NCBI RefSeq assembly: GCF_000243415.2
Contig: NZ_KI912270.1
Coordinates: forward strand, 682,001-746,000
DNA: 64,000 nucleotides
Direction of reading: 5' to 3'
Source of the DNA: Mycolicibacterium tusciae JS617
Lineage (GTDB): Bacteria; Actinomycetota; Actinomycetes; Mycobacteriales; Mycobacteriaceae
The position numbers and the translations under genes were made by a program. The notes beneath the pieces were generated by a model. It worked only from the letters and a program-made list of their open reading frames with translations, ran no database searches and was not told where the DNA came from. Below are positions 33,189-42,300 of this stretch, piece by piece. Within the stretch, counting starts at the first letter, position 1. Each line of letters starts with the position of its first letter.

Positions 33189-33944
33189 TCAGTCTGCCGA
33201 ACGCAGTAGGTACGTGTCCATGATCCAGCCGTGGACGGCGCGGGCGTCGGCGCGCGCCGTGGCGATGCGCGCGCCGACCTCACCGACGGTGCCGGAAAAC
33301 AGCAATTCGTCAGGCGTGCCGAGGTAGGCGCCCCACCAGATACGGGTGTTGGGTGGGCAGTCCTGGAACGAGCAGTCGGCGTCGAGCATCACCACCGCGC
33401 TGCCTGCCAATCCGTTCTCACGTAGTTGCCGACCGGTGGTGATGAGCACGGGCTCACCAATATCGTTGAGCGGTATGCGATGTCGAGCCGTCAACGCTTG
33501 TATCGCGGTAATGCCGGGGACGACGTCGTAGTCGATGTCGACGTGCTCGGCGACACGGTCCAGGATTCGCAGCGTGCTGTCGTAGAGCGACGGGTCACCC
33601 CACGCCAGAAACGCGCCGACGTCACCGGGCCCGAGTTCGGACGCGATCGCATCAGCCCACAGCCGCGCCCGCTCGGCATGCCAGTCGGCGACGGCCTGCC
33701 GATAGGCCGGACTGTCAGCAGGGGTCCTGGCCCGCGGCGGGTCGGGCATCTCGTGGAACCGGTAGCCCGGCTCGCGGATGAACCGCTCGCAGATCAGGCG
33801 CCGCAGCGCGACCAGGTCGTCCTTGGTGTCGCCTTTGTCCATCGCGAAGAAGACGGCGGTGTCGTTGAGCGCGGCCACCGCCTGCGCCGTCACGTAGTCG
33901 GGATCGCCCGCGCCGATTCCGATGACGTGGATCCGACGAGTCAC
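33189..33944 (-). CDS. cobF: precorrin-6A synthase (deacetylating)
   Basis: A 251-residue SAM-dependent tetrapyrrole methyltransferase, started at GTG 33944 (VTRRIHVIGIGAGDP). It methylates C1 of the corrin ring and expels acetate in aerobic cobalamin synthesis. Family marks are GIGAGDPDYVTAQAV, AMDKGDTKDDLV, FLAWGDPSLYDST and VVPGITAIQALTA. It is a solitary cobalamin gene here; other cob genes must lie elsewhere. M. tuberculosis is reported to have lost cobF while related mycobacteria keep it. Its start region lies 25 bp from a pair of dyads shared with the divergent diiron oxygenase gene. Confidence 0.92.
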   Translation of the reverse strand: MTRRIHVIGIGAGDPDYVTAQAVAALNDTAVFFAMDKGDTKDDLVALRRLICERFIREPGYRFHEMPDPPRARTPADSPAYRQAVADWHAERARLWADAIASELGPGDVGAFLAWGDPSLYDSTLRILDRVAEHVDIDYDVVPGITAIQALTARHRIPLNDIGEPVLITTGRQLRENGLAGSAVVMLDADCSFQDCPPNTRIWWGAYLGTPDELLFSGTVGEVGARIATARADARAVHGWIMDTYLLRSAD

Positions 33945-33969
33945 GCGCCGAGTATGCCATGAGCTGGGG

Positions 33970-33998
33970 ATACCGTAGGTATGCGATACCCGGGGTAT
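33970..33998. promoter_or_regulatory. two ATACC-N3-GGTAT dyads in the cobF / diiron oxygenase intergenic region
   Basis: ATACC-GTA-GGTAT (33970-33982) and ATACC-CGG-GGTAT (33986-33998) are two perfect 13-bp dyads, 16 bp centre to centre, so on nearly the same DNA face shifted by 1.5 turns. The second touches the -35 box of the + strand promoter. They look like operators of a TetR- or MarR-type repressor, which is not encoded next door. Confidence 0.65.
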
Positions 33999-34027
33999 TG
34001 ACATCTTCGCGTTGAACTCCGTACCTT
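33998..34027 (+). promoter_or_regulatory. sigma-A-type promoter of the diiron oxygenase operon
   Basis: TTGACA (33998-34003) and TACCTT (34022-34027) with an 18-bp spacer form a strong vegetative promoter. It is unusual in its perfect -35 box for a mycobacterium. The first base of the -35 lies within the second ATACC dyad, so a bound repressor would block polymerase. Start codon ATG 34068 follows with GGAGGG as RBS. Confidence 0.65.
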
Positions 34028-34067
34028 TTTCAAACAACGTCGACGACGACACCGGAGGGAGTCGCGC

Positions 34068-34958
34068 ATGACCGCACCCACTCGTGAAGAGTTCGCCGAA
34101 CGTCTACTGAAGGGCTCCGTCAAGAAGTCCTACGCGCCGGTCGTCGACATCGACTGGGATGCGCCGCTGGACCCCGACAAGTTCTTTCTGCCGCCAAAGT
34201 GTGTCTCGCTCTACGGCACCGGGCTGTGGGACGCGATGACCCGCGAGCAGCAGATCGAGTTGTCACGCCAGGAGCTGGTGAACACGCTGTCGGCCGGTAT
34301 CTGGTTCGAGAACATCCTGAACCAGGCGTTGCTACGCAAGATGATGCACCAGGACCCCACCGCCAGTGGCACGCACTATGAACTCACCGAGCTGGGCGAC
34401 GAGACGCGTCACATGGTGATGTTCGGCAAGGCCATCGAGCGCGTCGGCGCACAACCGGTGCGGCCCAAGTACTACCAGCGATTCATCATCAATCTGCTGC
34501 CGTTCGCCTTCCAGGGACCGATGTTGTGGGTCGCCGCGCTGGTCGGCGAGGAAATCTTCGACTCACTGCAGCGACAGATGATGGACGACGACGAGCTTCA
34601 GCCGATCATTGCGCGCCTCATGCGGATTCACGTCACGGAGGAAGCACGTCATATCCAGTTCGCCCGCGACGGACTGCGCAAGCGGACGCCGACCATGCGA
34701 CGGCTGCCGAAGTTCTTCGTCGCCAACATCAACGGCGTCGGCGGTTACTTCTTCCGCTTCCTGTTCACCAACAAGGTGCAGTACCGCCGCGTCGGTCTCG
34801 ACGCGCGTGAGGCACGTCGGTTGGCACGCGGCAGCGCACACCGCCACCAAACCCACGTGGCCGGATTCGCGCCACTGGCGGCGTTCCTGCAGGAGGTCGG
34901 GCTCATGGGGCCGATCGCCCGGCGGATGTGGCGGCGCACCGGGTTCCTGCCACGGTGA
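34068..34958 (+). CDS. AurF-like diiron oxygenase
   Basis: A 296-residue helical protein of the AurF/PF11583 diiron oxygenase family, whose named member oxidises an aryl amine to a nitro group. Candidate iron ligands are E81 (FENIL), E112 and H115 (DETRHM), E161 or E162 (GEEIFD), H188 (RIHVT), E192 and H195 (EEARHI), the usual two E-x-x-H sets of ferritin-like oxygenases. The substrate in mycobacteria is unknown. It starts after a strong RBS and a consensus promoter with two operator-like dyads. Its stop overlaps the start of the DUF4873 gene (GTGA), so the two form an operon. Confidence 0.88.
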   Translation: MTAPTREEFAERLLKGSVKKSYAPVVDIDWDAPLDPDKFFLPPKCVSLYGTGLWDAMTREQQIELSRQELVNTLSAGIWFENILNQALLRKMMHQDPTASGTHYELTELGDETRHMVMFGKAIERVGAQPVRPKYYQRFIINLLPFAFQGPMLWVAALVGEEIFDSLQRQMMDDDELQPIIARLMRIHVTEEARHIQFARDGLRKRTPTMRRLPKFFVANINGVGGYFFRFLFTNKVQYRRVGLDAREARRLARGSAHRHQTHVAGFAPLAAFLQEVGLMGPIARRMWRRTGFLPR

Positions 34959-35236
34959 GCGACATCTACGACGGGCCGGCCACCGTGCACATCGGCGAAT
35001 ACGAGTGCACCCTCCGCGTGCGCCTGGCCGGCCACATCAACCCGATAGACGGTCGATACCACTGGCAGGGAACGGTTTTTGGCGAGCTACCCGGCGGCGT
35101 CAAACCGCCCCAACAGATCACCGTCACGATCGGCGACAATCACGCGCAGGCACGCATCGTCGAGCGTCCACCGCAGGGTGGTTATTCGGTGGCCGGGGTG
35201 GGTGCCCCGCCGTTTGCGTTGGGGACCGTCGCGTAG
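34955..35236 (+). CDS. DUF4873 domain protein
   Basis: A 93-residue beta-rich protein, start GTG 34955 overlapping the diiron oxygenase stop by 4 bp. It matches the DUF4873 pattern: YDGPATVHIGEYECTLRVRLAGHINPIDGRYHWQG is the core, split here by turns, with a conserved RYHWQG near residue 37. DUF4873 also occurs as a C-terminal part of some flavin monooxygenases, so it may act as an accessory or substrate-binding module for the oxygenase next door. No catalytic residues are evident. Role inferred from context. Confidence 0.8.
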   Translation: MSDIYDGPATVHIGEYECTLRVRLAGHINPIDGRYHWQGTVFGELPGGVKPPQQITVTIGDNHAQARIVERPPQGGYSVAGVGAPPFALGTVA

Positions 35237-35240
35237 GGAC

Positions 35241-35519
35241 TCAGCGCGGGTCGTCGTTGGTGAGGGCGCGGTATCCCTTCGCGCCTGCCCGATCCACCGC
35301 AGCGCGCACCAGTCCGAAGATCAATCCCTGCACCGCCGCGGCGATCAGCGCCTCGCGGGTGGAGCGAGTGAGATCCTTGGGTTCCGGCGGCTCCTGATCG
35401 GACGGACTGACCCGCTGCCAGATTTCCGTGAAGACCTTTCCTGCCAACAAGCCACCGGCCACGCTGGTGGCGATCGACAGCGGCTTGTACAGGGCTTTGG
35501 ATGCAGCGCTCATGGCCAC
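35241..35519 (-). CDS. DUF4235 family protein
   Basis: A 92-residue small protein of the DUF4235 family, with a hydrophobic segment near the N-terminus (LSIATSVAGGLLAGKVFTEIW) and another near residues 57-75 (ALIAAAVQGLIFGLVRAAVD). Both fit short membrane-associated helices. The middle stretch is charged (SPSDQEPPEPKDLTRSTRE). It is convergent with the DUF4873 gene (4 bp apart) and divergent from the KstR-box LLM gene. Function unknown. Confidence 0.78.
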   Translation of the reverse strand: MAMSAASKALYKPLSIATSVAGGLLAGKVFTEIWQRVSPSDQEPPEPKDLTRSTREALIAAAVQGLIFGLVRAAVDRAGAKGYRALTNDDPR

Positions 35520-35554
35520 ACAGTTCCCGTCAGCCCGTTCCTCAAACCTCGGAC

Positions 35555-35568
35555 TAGAACACGTTCTA
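35555..35568. promoter_or_regulatory. KstR operator upstream of second LLM oxidoreductase
   Basis: TAGAACACGTTCTA is identical to the site at 9920-9933 and an exact consensus match. It ends 10 bp before the GTG start at 35579, again leaving almost no 5' untranslated region. Confidence 0.85.
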
Positions 35569-35578
35569 ATATCGGCAC

Positions 35579-36454
35579 GTGCGCTTCACCTATGCGGAAT
35601 CACTGACCCATCCGAAGTACTACATCCCGCTTGCCCAGGCGGCCGAGGCCGCCGGGTTCCACGGGATGACGATCGCCGACAGCGTGGCGTATCCCTACGA
35701 GTCCGACTCGAAGTATCCGTACACCCCCGACGGCAACCGTGAGTTCCTCGACGGCAAAGAGATCGTCGAGTCGTTCGTTCTCGCCAGCGCGCTGGCCGCG
35801 GCCACCACGACGCTGCGATTCGACATGTACGTCCTGAAGCTTCCGATTCGACCGCCCGCGTTGGTGGCCAAGCAGGCCGGTTCGCTGGCCGCGATGTTCG
35901 ACAATCGGCTCGGCCTCGGGGTGGGCACCAGCCCGTGGCCCGAGGATTACGAACTGATGCATGTCCCGTTCGCCAAGCGCGGTAAGCGGATGGACGAGTG
36001 CATCGAGATCGTCAAGGGCTTGACCACCGGCGAATACTTCGAGTTCCATGGCGAGTTCTACGACATCCCGAAGACGAAGATGTCGCCGGCGCCAACCGAA
36101 CCGATTCCGATCCTGATCGGCGGACACGCGGACGTCGTACTGCGGCGGGCGGCCCGCAACGACGGCTGGATGCACGGCGGCGGCGACCTCGGCGACCCCG
36201 AAGCGCTCGACCGTTACATCAAGCGGCTCAACGAACTTCGTGAGGAAGAGGGCCGGTCGGGCCCGTTTGAGATCCACGCCCAGTCGCTCGACGCCTACAA
36301 GCCCGACGGCATCAAACGGCTCGAGGATCGGGGCGTGACGCACATCATGGTCGGTTTCCGGATGCCCTACGCCGTGGGCCCCGACCCTGAACCGCTGGAG
36401 AACAAGCTTCGTGCCATCGAGAAGTACGGCGAGAAGGTCATCTCGAAGGTCTAG
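35579..36454 (+). CDS. LLM-class F420-dependent oxidoreductase (Rv0940c-like)
   Basis: A 291-residue TIM-barrel oxidoreductase of the luciferase-like family, GTG start. Motifs are FTYAESLTHPKYY at the start, SLAAMFDNRLGLGVGTSPWPEDY in the middle, IPILIGGHADVVLRRAARNDGW and the terminal VTHIMVGFRMPY. It is the second KstR-box LLM gene of the window but is not a close copy of the one at 9942. F420 dependence is inferred from the family. It is convergent with the amide hydrolase gene, with overlapping stop codons (CTAG). Confidence 0.88.
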   Translation: MRFTYAESLTHPKYYIPLAQAAEAAGFHGMTIADSVAYPYESDSKYPYTPDGNREFLDGKEIVESFVLASALAAATTTLRFDMYVLKLPIRPPALVAKQAGSLAAMFDNRLGLGVGTSPWPEDYELMHVPFAKRGKRMDECIEIVKGLTTGEYFEFHGEFYDIPKTKMSPAPTEPIPILIGGHADVVLRRAARNDGWMHGGGDLGDPEALDRYIKRLNELREEEGRSGPFEIHAQSLDAYKPDGIKRLEDRGVTHIMVGFRMPYAVGPDPEPLENKLRAIEKYGEKVISKV

Positions 36455-37416
36455 AACGGCACCGGCTGCGGCTGGAACCGCGCCGTGACATCCCCGACCA
36501 GAGTGGTGTCGTAAGGGTCGATCACCAACGGCTGATCGTCCAACTTCAGCGCGTCGAAGTCGATCCAGATCACGTTCGGACTTGTCGACAGCTCGAAGAA
36601 GTACAGCTTCTGGGTCAGGTCGATGACCGTCCGGTATTCGGTGTTGTAGACGCCGAAGTCGCGGTAGGGCGCACCGAACGGTACCGACACGTTGCGCATG
36701 ATCGCCATCACGCTCGCCACCGCCTGTCGGGTATCGGCCGACTCGGGTAACAGCTCTGCGTAGTAGGTGGCGCGCTGGAATCGGTCGACCGGATTGACGT
36801 TGCCCGGCAACGGCATATTGCTACTCGGATGCGAAAAGTCCTGCTGTGAAACCAATGCCAACTGTTCGTCATAGGTGGGGTCATTGGTCATGATCGTGTA
36901 CTGACGGCCGTGGTGAATGACAGGTTCACCGCCCGCGAACTCGATGATCGCCGAGTCCCCGCCGGCGTCTTCGAGCGCGAAATGGATGGTGGCCTGCCGT
37001 CCGTGCGCCTCCACCATCACGGGCTGGAACGTGTCCAACAACGCCAGGGCATCGGCGACGGTGCCTGCCTGGTCGAGCAGATACTGGCCGAACAGTCCCA
37101 TCTGGAGTCCCGGCCGACCCGGATCACGGGCTCCAACGTCGGTCGACTTGAGGTACAGGCCGTGTATTGCGAGGCCCGCCTCGTTGAATCCGTCGACGGT
37201 ACCGATCCCGTAGACGGTGGTCACGAGGCTGGCGTAGCGACTGGTCCAGCGCAGCGGATTGTCGGCGACCGCAACGATGTCCCCGACCTTGCCGCCGTCG
37301 CGCTGCCGCCCTCGGGGGAACGCGACGATCGTCGGTTGCGTCGACTCAGGCCAGTCCATCGTGCGGCCGGCCATCACGTATCGACCATCGGTATTCCACA
37401 GCACCCGAGTGCACAT
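36451..37416 (-). CDS. linear amide C-N hydrolase (choloylglycine hydrolase family)
   Basis: A 321-residue Ntn-hydrolase of the choloylglycine/penicillin V acylase family (PF02275). The second residue Cys (MCTRVLWN) becomes the N-terminal nucleophile after Met removal. Conserved residues include GRTMDWP (Arg and Asp), NEAGLAIHGLYL, MTNDPTYDEQL (Asn) and the final Arg/His area near TEYRTVIDLTQKLYFF. These enzymes hydrolyse amide bonds in bile salts, penicillin V or N-acyl homoserine lactones; the substrate here is unknown. There is no signal peptide, so it is probably cytoplasmic. The upstream region with a GGATAGG dyad is shared with the divergent membrane protein. Confidence 0.88.
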   Translation of the reverse strand: MCTRVLWNTDGRYVMAGRTMDWPESTQPTIVAFPRGRQRDGGKVGDIVAVADNPLRWTSRYASLVTTVYGIGTVDGFNEAGLAIHGLYLKSTDVGARDPGRPGLQMGLFGQYLLDQAGTVADALALLDTFQPVMVEAHGRQATIHFALEDAGGDSAIIEFAGGEPVIHHGRQYTIMTNDPTYDEQLALVSQQDFSHPSSNMPLPGNVNPVDRFQRATYYAELLPESADTRQAVASVMAIMRNVSVPFGAPYRDFGVYNTEYRTVIDLTQKLYFFELSTSPNVIWIDFDALKLDDQPLVIDPYDTTLVGDVTARFQPQPVPF

Positions 37417-37495
37417 TTACCTCGCCACCTCCCAAGAGAATTCGGCGTTCAGCGTGCCATGCCGGGCAGTGGATTCGCGGGAACCCTTGCCTGAC

Positions 37496-37513
37496 GGATA
37501 GGAAAACCTATCC
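37496..37513. promoter_or_regulatory. 18-bp dyad between the amide hydrolase and the membrane protein
   Basis: GGATAGG-AAAA-CCTATCC is a perfect dyad with 7-bp arms, 80 bp upstream of the hydrolase start and 127 bp upstream of the membrane-protein start. It is a probable operator; the regulator is unknown. The rest of the 223-bp gap is AT-richer than average and shows GATCAT/ATGATC elements near the + strand gene. Confidence 0.5.
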
Positions 37514-37639
37514 CCTGCACGCGGAAAACTGACTTCGCGGCGATTACGCCGGCTTTACCTCGAAAACGATCATAAATGTCGTCCAGAACGATGAAAACGA
37601 CCGTCAAGGTCGTCGAAACCACCGAAATAGGAAATGATC

Positions 37640-38650
37640 ATGTTTTCGACAGCACCGACCGGCACGACTGCACCGGCTCCTGAAGAAACCGTGCGGCTGC
37701 GCCCCGGCGACCTGCCGACCAAGCTGCTGCCACAGGCCCCCATGACCCCGAAGGTCCCGGTGCCCGTTGAGCCCATGACCACGCGACTGAAGGCGCTGCC
37801 GAAGGCGGTCAGCAGCTTCGACAGCAACACCGTGCGGCTGCGCCCGCTGGTCGACGTTCCGGTCGTCGGCAAGATCACCAACACGATCCGGCAGCGTTAT
37901 CTCGACCTGAGCAAGGTGGAGATCAAGCCGCCGAGCAAGTGGGAGTACGCGCGGCTCGGCTTGGTGCTGCTCCTGGCGTCGATGCCGATCCTCGCGATCT
38001 CGGGCGAAGTGTTTGGCCTGTTGTCGCAGAGCGCCGTCACGCTGGTGACCATCACGTTGGTCGCGGTGCTTGCGACGCTCATTGCGTTCGCGCCGCACCG
38101 GATCGACATGATCGTCGGACGTGGCCTGATCGCCGGCATGGTGGCCTGCATCGTGTACGACGGCGCCAGGCTGTTCGCCGTGCACGTGCTGGGACTGATG
38201 GGCGACTTCATCCCCGTGATGGGGTCGTTCGTCACCGGCGAGCCGGACACCGCGGGCAGCGCAGCGGTCGGCTACATCTATCGGTACCTCGGCGATGCCG
38301 GCGGGCTGGGTGTGGCGTTCTTCGTCGTCGCGTTCGCGATCGGCGTCGACCGGTGGAAGAACGTCTACGCGGTGCTCGCGGCGATCGCTTTCTCGCTCTT
38401 CCCCTGGGCCGGCCTGATGGCAACCGTCGCCCTGTCCCCGCACGGCGCGGAGAGGATGTTCGCGCTGAACGCCGCCACGGCGATCGTCACCTTGGTCGGG
38501 CATCTGATCTTCGGCCTGTTCCTGGGGTTGGCGTTCCTGAAGGCGCCGCGCGGCGAGCGCGGCGGCTGGCCGTGGCCGCCGCTGTCGGAGTCGGCGGCGG
38601 TCAAGCGGGTCATCCGCTTCAAGAAGAAGGTCACCAATTCGCCGCATTAG
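37640..38650 (+). CDS. polytopic membrane protein with two TVRLRP motifs
   Basis: A 336-residue protein (ATG 37640, RBS AGGAAATG). The N-terminal ~100 residues are cytoplasmic and proline-rich and contain EETVRLRP (T17) and SNTVRLRP (T64), encoded by almost identical DNA. The rest has about seven membrane helices (residues about 105-310) and a basic C-terminus (VIRFKKKV). I do not recognise a transporter signature. Directly downstream lie an FHA-domain protein and a Ser/Thr kinase, so the duplicated Thr motifs are candidate phosphothreonine docking sites; this is inference. Function unknown. Confidence 0.75.
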   Translation: MFSTAPTGTTAPAPEETVRLRPGDLPTKLLPQAPMTPKVPVPVEPMTTRLKALPKAVSSFDSNTVRLRPLVDVPVVGKITNTIRQRYLDLSKVEIKPPSKWEYARLGLVLLLASMPILAISGEVFGLLSQSAVTLVTITLVAVLATLIAFAPHRIDMIVGRGLIAGMVACIVYDGARLFAVHVLGLMGDFIPVMGSFVTGEPDTAGSAAVGYIYRYLGDAGGLGVAFFVVAFAIGVDRWKNVYAVLAAIAFSLFPWAGLMATVALSPHGAERMFALNAATAIVTLVGHLIFGLFLGLAFLKAPRGERGGWPWPPLSESAAVKRVIRFKKKVTNSPH

Positions 38651-38765
38651 ACGTATGCGCCGCGGGTCGTCGAGACGTTCTCAGACGACCCGCGGCGACG
38701 TGCACGGCGCGTTCGAAGACCACAGACCCGGGGTGTGGGTGAAAATGCCCCTGACAGGAGGTCTC

Positions 38766-39383
38766 ATGTCTTCCCACTTGGAAGTCTTCAAGCCCACGGG
38801 ACGAGAGCTGGTCCCGTTGACCGGCGAGCGGGTGACCGTCGGCAAGGCTTCGACAAACGTGGTGGCGCTCGAACACGACCCCACCGTCTCTCGCCTGCAC
38901 GCCATTCTCGAGAACCATGGTTCCGCCTGGTCGATCCGCGATGTCGGCAGTCGCAACGGCACCTTCGTCAACGGCGAGAAAATCACCGCGGAACGAGTTC
39001 TACGTTCCGGCGACGAGGTACGCATCGGGAAGTCACGGGTGGTGTATCTGGAGGCTCGACAGTCCGGCGCCCCGGTTGAAGAGGCGACGATCGTGCCCGA
39101 TGCCGCTCAGCTTCCGCCGAGGCTGACCCGACGCGAAGTCGACGTCCTCATGGTGTTGTGCCGGCCACTGGTCTCCGACGACATGTTTCCCGAGCCGGCG
39201 TCGGTGCGGCGGATGGCGGGCGAGCTGTACGTGACCGAGGCAGCGGTCAAACAACACCTGCAGAACCTTTACGACAAGTTCGCCATCCCCGCAGAGGGCG
39301 ACCGCCGCGTGCGGCTGGCCAATGAGGCACTTCGCCGCGGCGCAGTCACGATCGCCCAGCTGCGCGACAGCGGTGGGCAGTAA
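38766..39383 (+). CDS. FHA domain protein with C-terminal winged/LuxR-like HTH
   Basis: A 205-residue protein started at ATG 38766, where AGGAGG lies 5 bp upstream; the longer frame has no such signal. Residues about 8-95 form a forkhead-associated domain with the phosphothreonine-binding marks GKASTN, SRLHAIL and GSRNGTFVNG. Residues about 120-205 form a DNA-binding-like domain (LPPRLTRREVDVLMVL, then LYVTEAAVKQHLQNLYDKF). It can thus read a phosphothreonine signal and bind DNA or a partner. It is between the membrane protein (114 bp upstream) and the convergent kinase gene (12 bp), an arrangement that suggests kinase-FHA signalling. Confidence 0.85.
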   Translation: MSSHLEVFKPTGRELVPLTGERVTVGKASTNVVALEHDPTVSRLHAILENHGSAWSIRDVGSRNGTFVNGEKITAERVLRSGDEVRIGKSRVVYLEARQSGAPVEEATIVPDAAQLPPRLTRREVDVLMVLCRPLVSDDMFPEPASVRRMAGELYVTEAAVKQHLQNLYDKFAIPAEGDRRVRLANEALRRGAVTIAQLRDSGGQ

Positions 39384-39395
39384 GGACTAAAAGGG

Positions 39396-42300
39396 CTAAG
39401 TGAAGTCGAGCGCCTCGACGACCGCGACCGGACCTTCGTGGCTGGGCCGGTCCGCGCCGCCAATGCAGAACAGGGTCGTGTCGACGGCCGCCACCACCTG
39501 TCCGTGCACCGGCGTGTTGATCGGCGCCTGCGTCGTCCACTTCCCGGTGGAGATGTCGTACATCTCGACCGTGGGAAGCACTCGCGTCGGTTCCTCGCCA
39601 CCGACGGCGACGATCCGGCCGTCGATGAGACCGGCACCGTAGCTGCCGCGAGGAGTCGGCATGTCAGGAAGCTTCTCCCAGTTACCGGATTCCGGGTCGA
39701 ATCGCTCGAAGGCCGCCGAGTTCTCGTCGGCGCTCAGCGACCGGCCGCCGACCGCATACACGTAGACGCCGTCCGACACCGCAGCCAAATGCTCACGCGG
39801 CGTTGGCATATCGGCGGCTTCTGTCCAGGATTCGCCATCGAAGACCTCGGTCTGGGTGACGAGCTTCTTGTCGTCCTGCCCGCCGACGACCACGAGCTTG
39901 TCATCGACCACAGCTGCCGACGGCGCGGCCCTGGCGTATTGCAGGCTCGGCAGCTCTTCCCACTTCCCGTTGCGGAAGGCGAACACCTTGTTCGACGCCT
40001 CTGCCACCGTGTCGCCGGCACCTCCGATGACGATCACCTCGCCGCGATACGCCGCCGCTGTTGCGTGATGCAACGGCATAGGCAGCGGAGGGTGCGTTTC
40101 CCAGTCTGCGGTCTTCGGGTCATAGCTTTCGAATGTGTCGAGGGTTTCGGCGTGACCCAACATGCCGCCCGCGATCCAGATCTTTCCGTCGAGGACGGTC
40201 GAGGCCATCATCAGTCTCGCGGTCGGCGCATCCGGTAGCGACCGCCATTCGGCTGCCGGTTGCGGCTTGCGGGGTGCAAGTTTCATCGCCTCTGCCGATG
40301 ACGTGATCTCGTTGTCGGCGGCACCGGTCGACCCGCCGATCGCGTAGACCGTCTTGCCCACGGCGGCGACCGCGAGGCCGTGCCGAGCAGTGCCGAGGTC
40401 CGGCAACGAGGTCCAGGTTGCCGTCGTCAGATCGAGCGCTGCGACGCTTTTGAGGGCCTGCCCCGACGACATGCCACCGACCGCCACCAATCGGGCGTCG
40501 GCGATCGCCACACCCAAGTCGCTGCGTCCCTCGGGAAGCGCGGGCATGGTCGTCCACCTGTCCGCGACGGGGTCGTACGCCTCGACAGCGGTCAGGTCCG
40601 AGGTGCCGTTTGTGCCACCGACCACGTATACGAGCTCGCCGTCGGACGCCGTACCCGACAGCTGGCGCGGCGTTGGTATGGGAGCGCCAAGCCGCCACCC
40701 GGTGCCGTCGTAGATCTCGGTGGTGTTCAGCAGCTTGCCGCTGGCGTCCACACCGCCGGTGACGACGAGGAGGTCATCGACCACGCCGGCCGCCGCCGCA
40801 GCGCGGGGCTGCAACAGTGGCGGCAACTCCACCCAGCGGCTGTTGACCACCCGCCAGACCTTGTCCGTCGCCACCTTTTGATTTGTGCCGTCGGTACGCC
40901 AACCGCCGAGGACCACCGGGGTGTCCTCCCACGTCACCGCCATCGCGTGCTGCACCGGCGCCGGTAGGTCCTCGCCGCCTTTCCAACTGTCGATGGCGGG
41001 GTCGAATCCCTCGTGGGCTCCGCTCACCTGGTTGCCGGCCCCCATGCCGCCGAAGACCCAGATGGTGCCGTCGGCCTCGGTGGCCGCCACCGCATCGCGG
41101 GCGACGCGCGCATCCGCGATGGGTCCCCATTCCGGCTGCGCTTCCACAGTCGGTCGATTCGGGGCGGCTTGCTCAGCGTCGCCGCCCTTGTCGCGCGAAG
41201 TGAAGACGAAGATGCCGCTGATCACCAAGAGCACCGCTGCCGCAGCGGCGCCGACGGCGATCAGAAGCCTTTTTCGGTCGCGCTTCTCGGGTGTTGCCGC
41301 GGGCTCGGGATCAGGCTGCGGGACGGCCTCGGCCGGCGGGGCCGACGGCGGCGGCGGAGTCGGCGGAGTGGGTGGAACTTGCCAGGGCACGCTCCCCTGG
41401 CTGACCGACGCGGTGTGGGCGAACATGTTCGGGTCGAGCGGTGGCCCTGAGGCTTGCGAGATGACCGGCGCCCCGGCAATGGATTCCGACACCGCGGTAC
41501 CGGCTTGAGACTTCTCGGTCTGTGCGGGTATCCCCGAGAGCGGAAGCGCCTGGGTTCCGCCCGTCGACTCCAGCTCGCCGCCGGGCTCACTTAGCGCCAT
41601 GGGATCGGCCGTCAACCCGTTGTGACGCTGGGCCAATTGCAGTTCGTGGCCGAAGTCCGCGACCGACATCTGCCGATCGCCGGGCTCGCGGGACATCGCC
41701 TTCTCGATCGCGGCGCACACGTCGGTGGGGATTCCGTGCGGCCGCAGGTCCGGCACCGGCGTCGACGTGATGCGCAGATAGTGCGCAATCAGATCCTCGT
41801 CTGCCTTGCGCTCATGCGGCGGCCCCCCGGCGATCAGCGCGTAGATCGTGGCGCCAAGGGAGTACACGTCGGCCACGACCGTCGGCGGATTGCCTGCGAG
41901 CACCTCGGGCGCGGTATAGGAGAGGGTGCCGGTGAAGAACCCGGTCACCGTCTTGTATCCACCGGCGATGCGCGCGGTCCCGAAGTCGCTCAGTTGCGGT
42001 TCGCCGTAATCGTTGAAAAGGACGTTCGCGGGTTTGATATCGCGATGCAAAGTGCCTGTCCGATGCGCGGTTTCGAGCGCGCCGCACAATTTCACGCCCA
42101 TGCGCAATGCCTCGGGCCACGCGATCCGGCCCTCACGGCGCAGCCTCTCGGCTAGCGAACCCACTGAGTGATAAGGCATCACAATGAACGGCCGACCGTT
42201 TTCGGTGACACCGACCTGAAGGATGTTCACGATGTTCGGGTGGCCGGAAAGCCCTCCCATCGCGAAGCCCTCGCGCAGAAATCGCTCCCGATCGGTGTCG

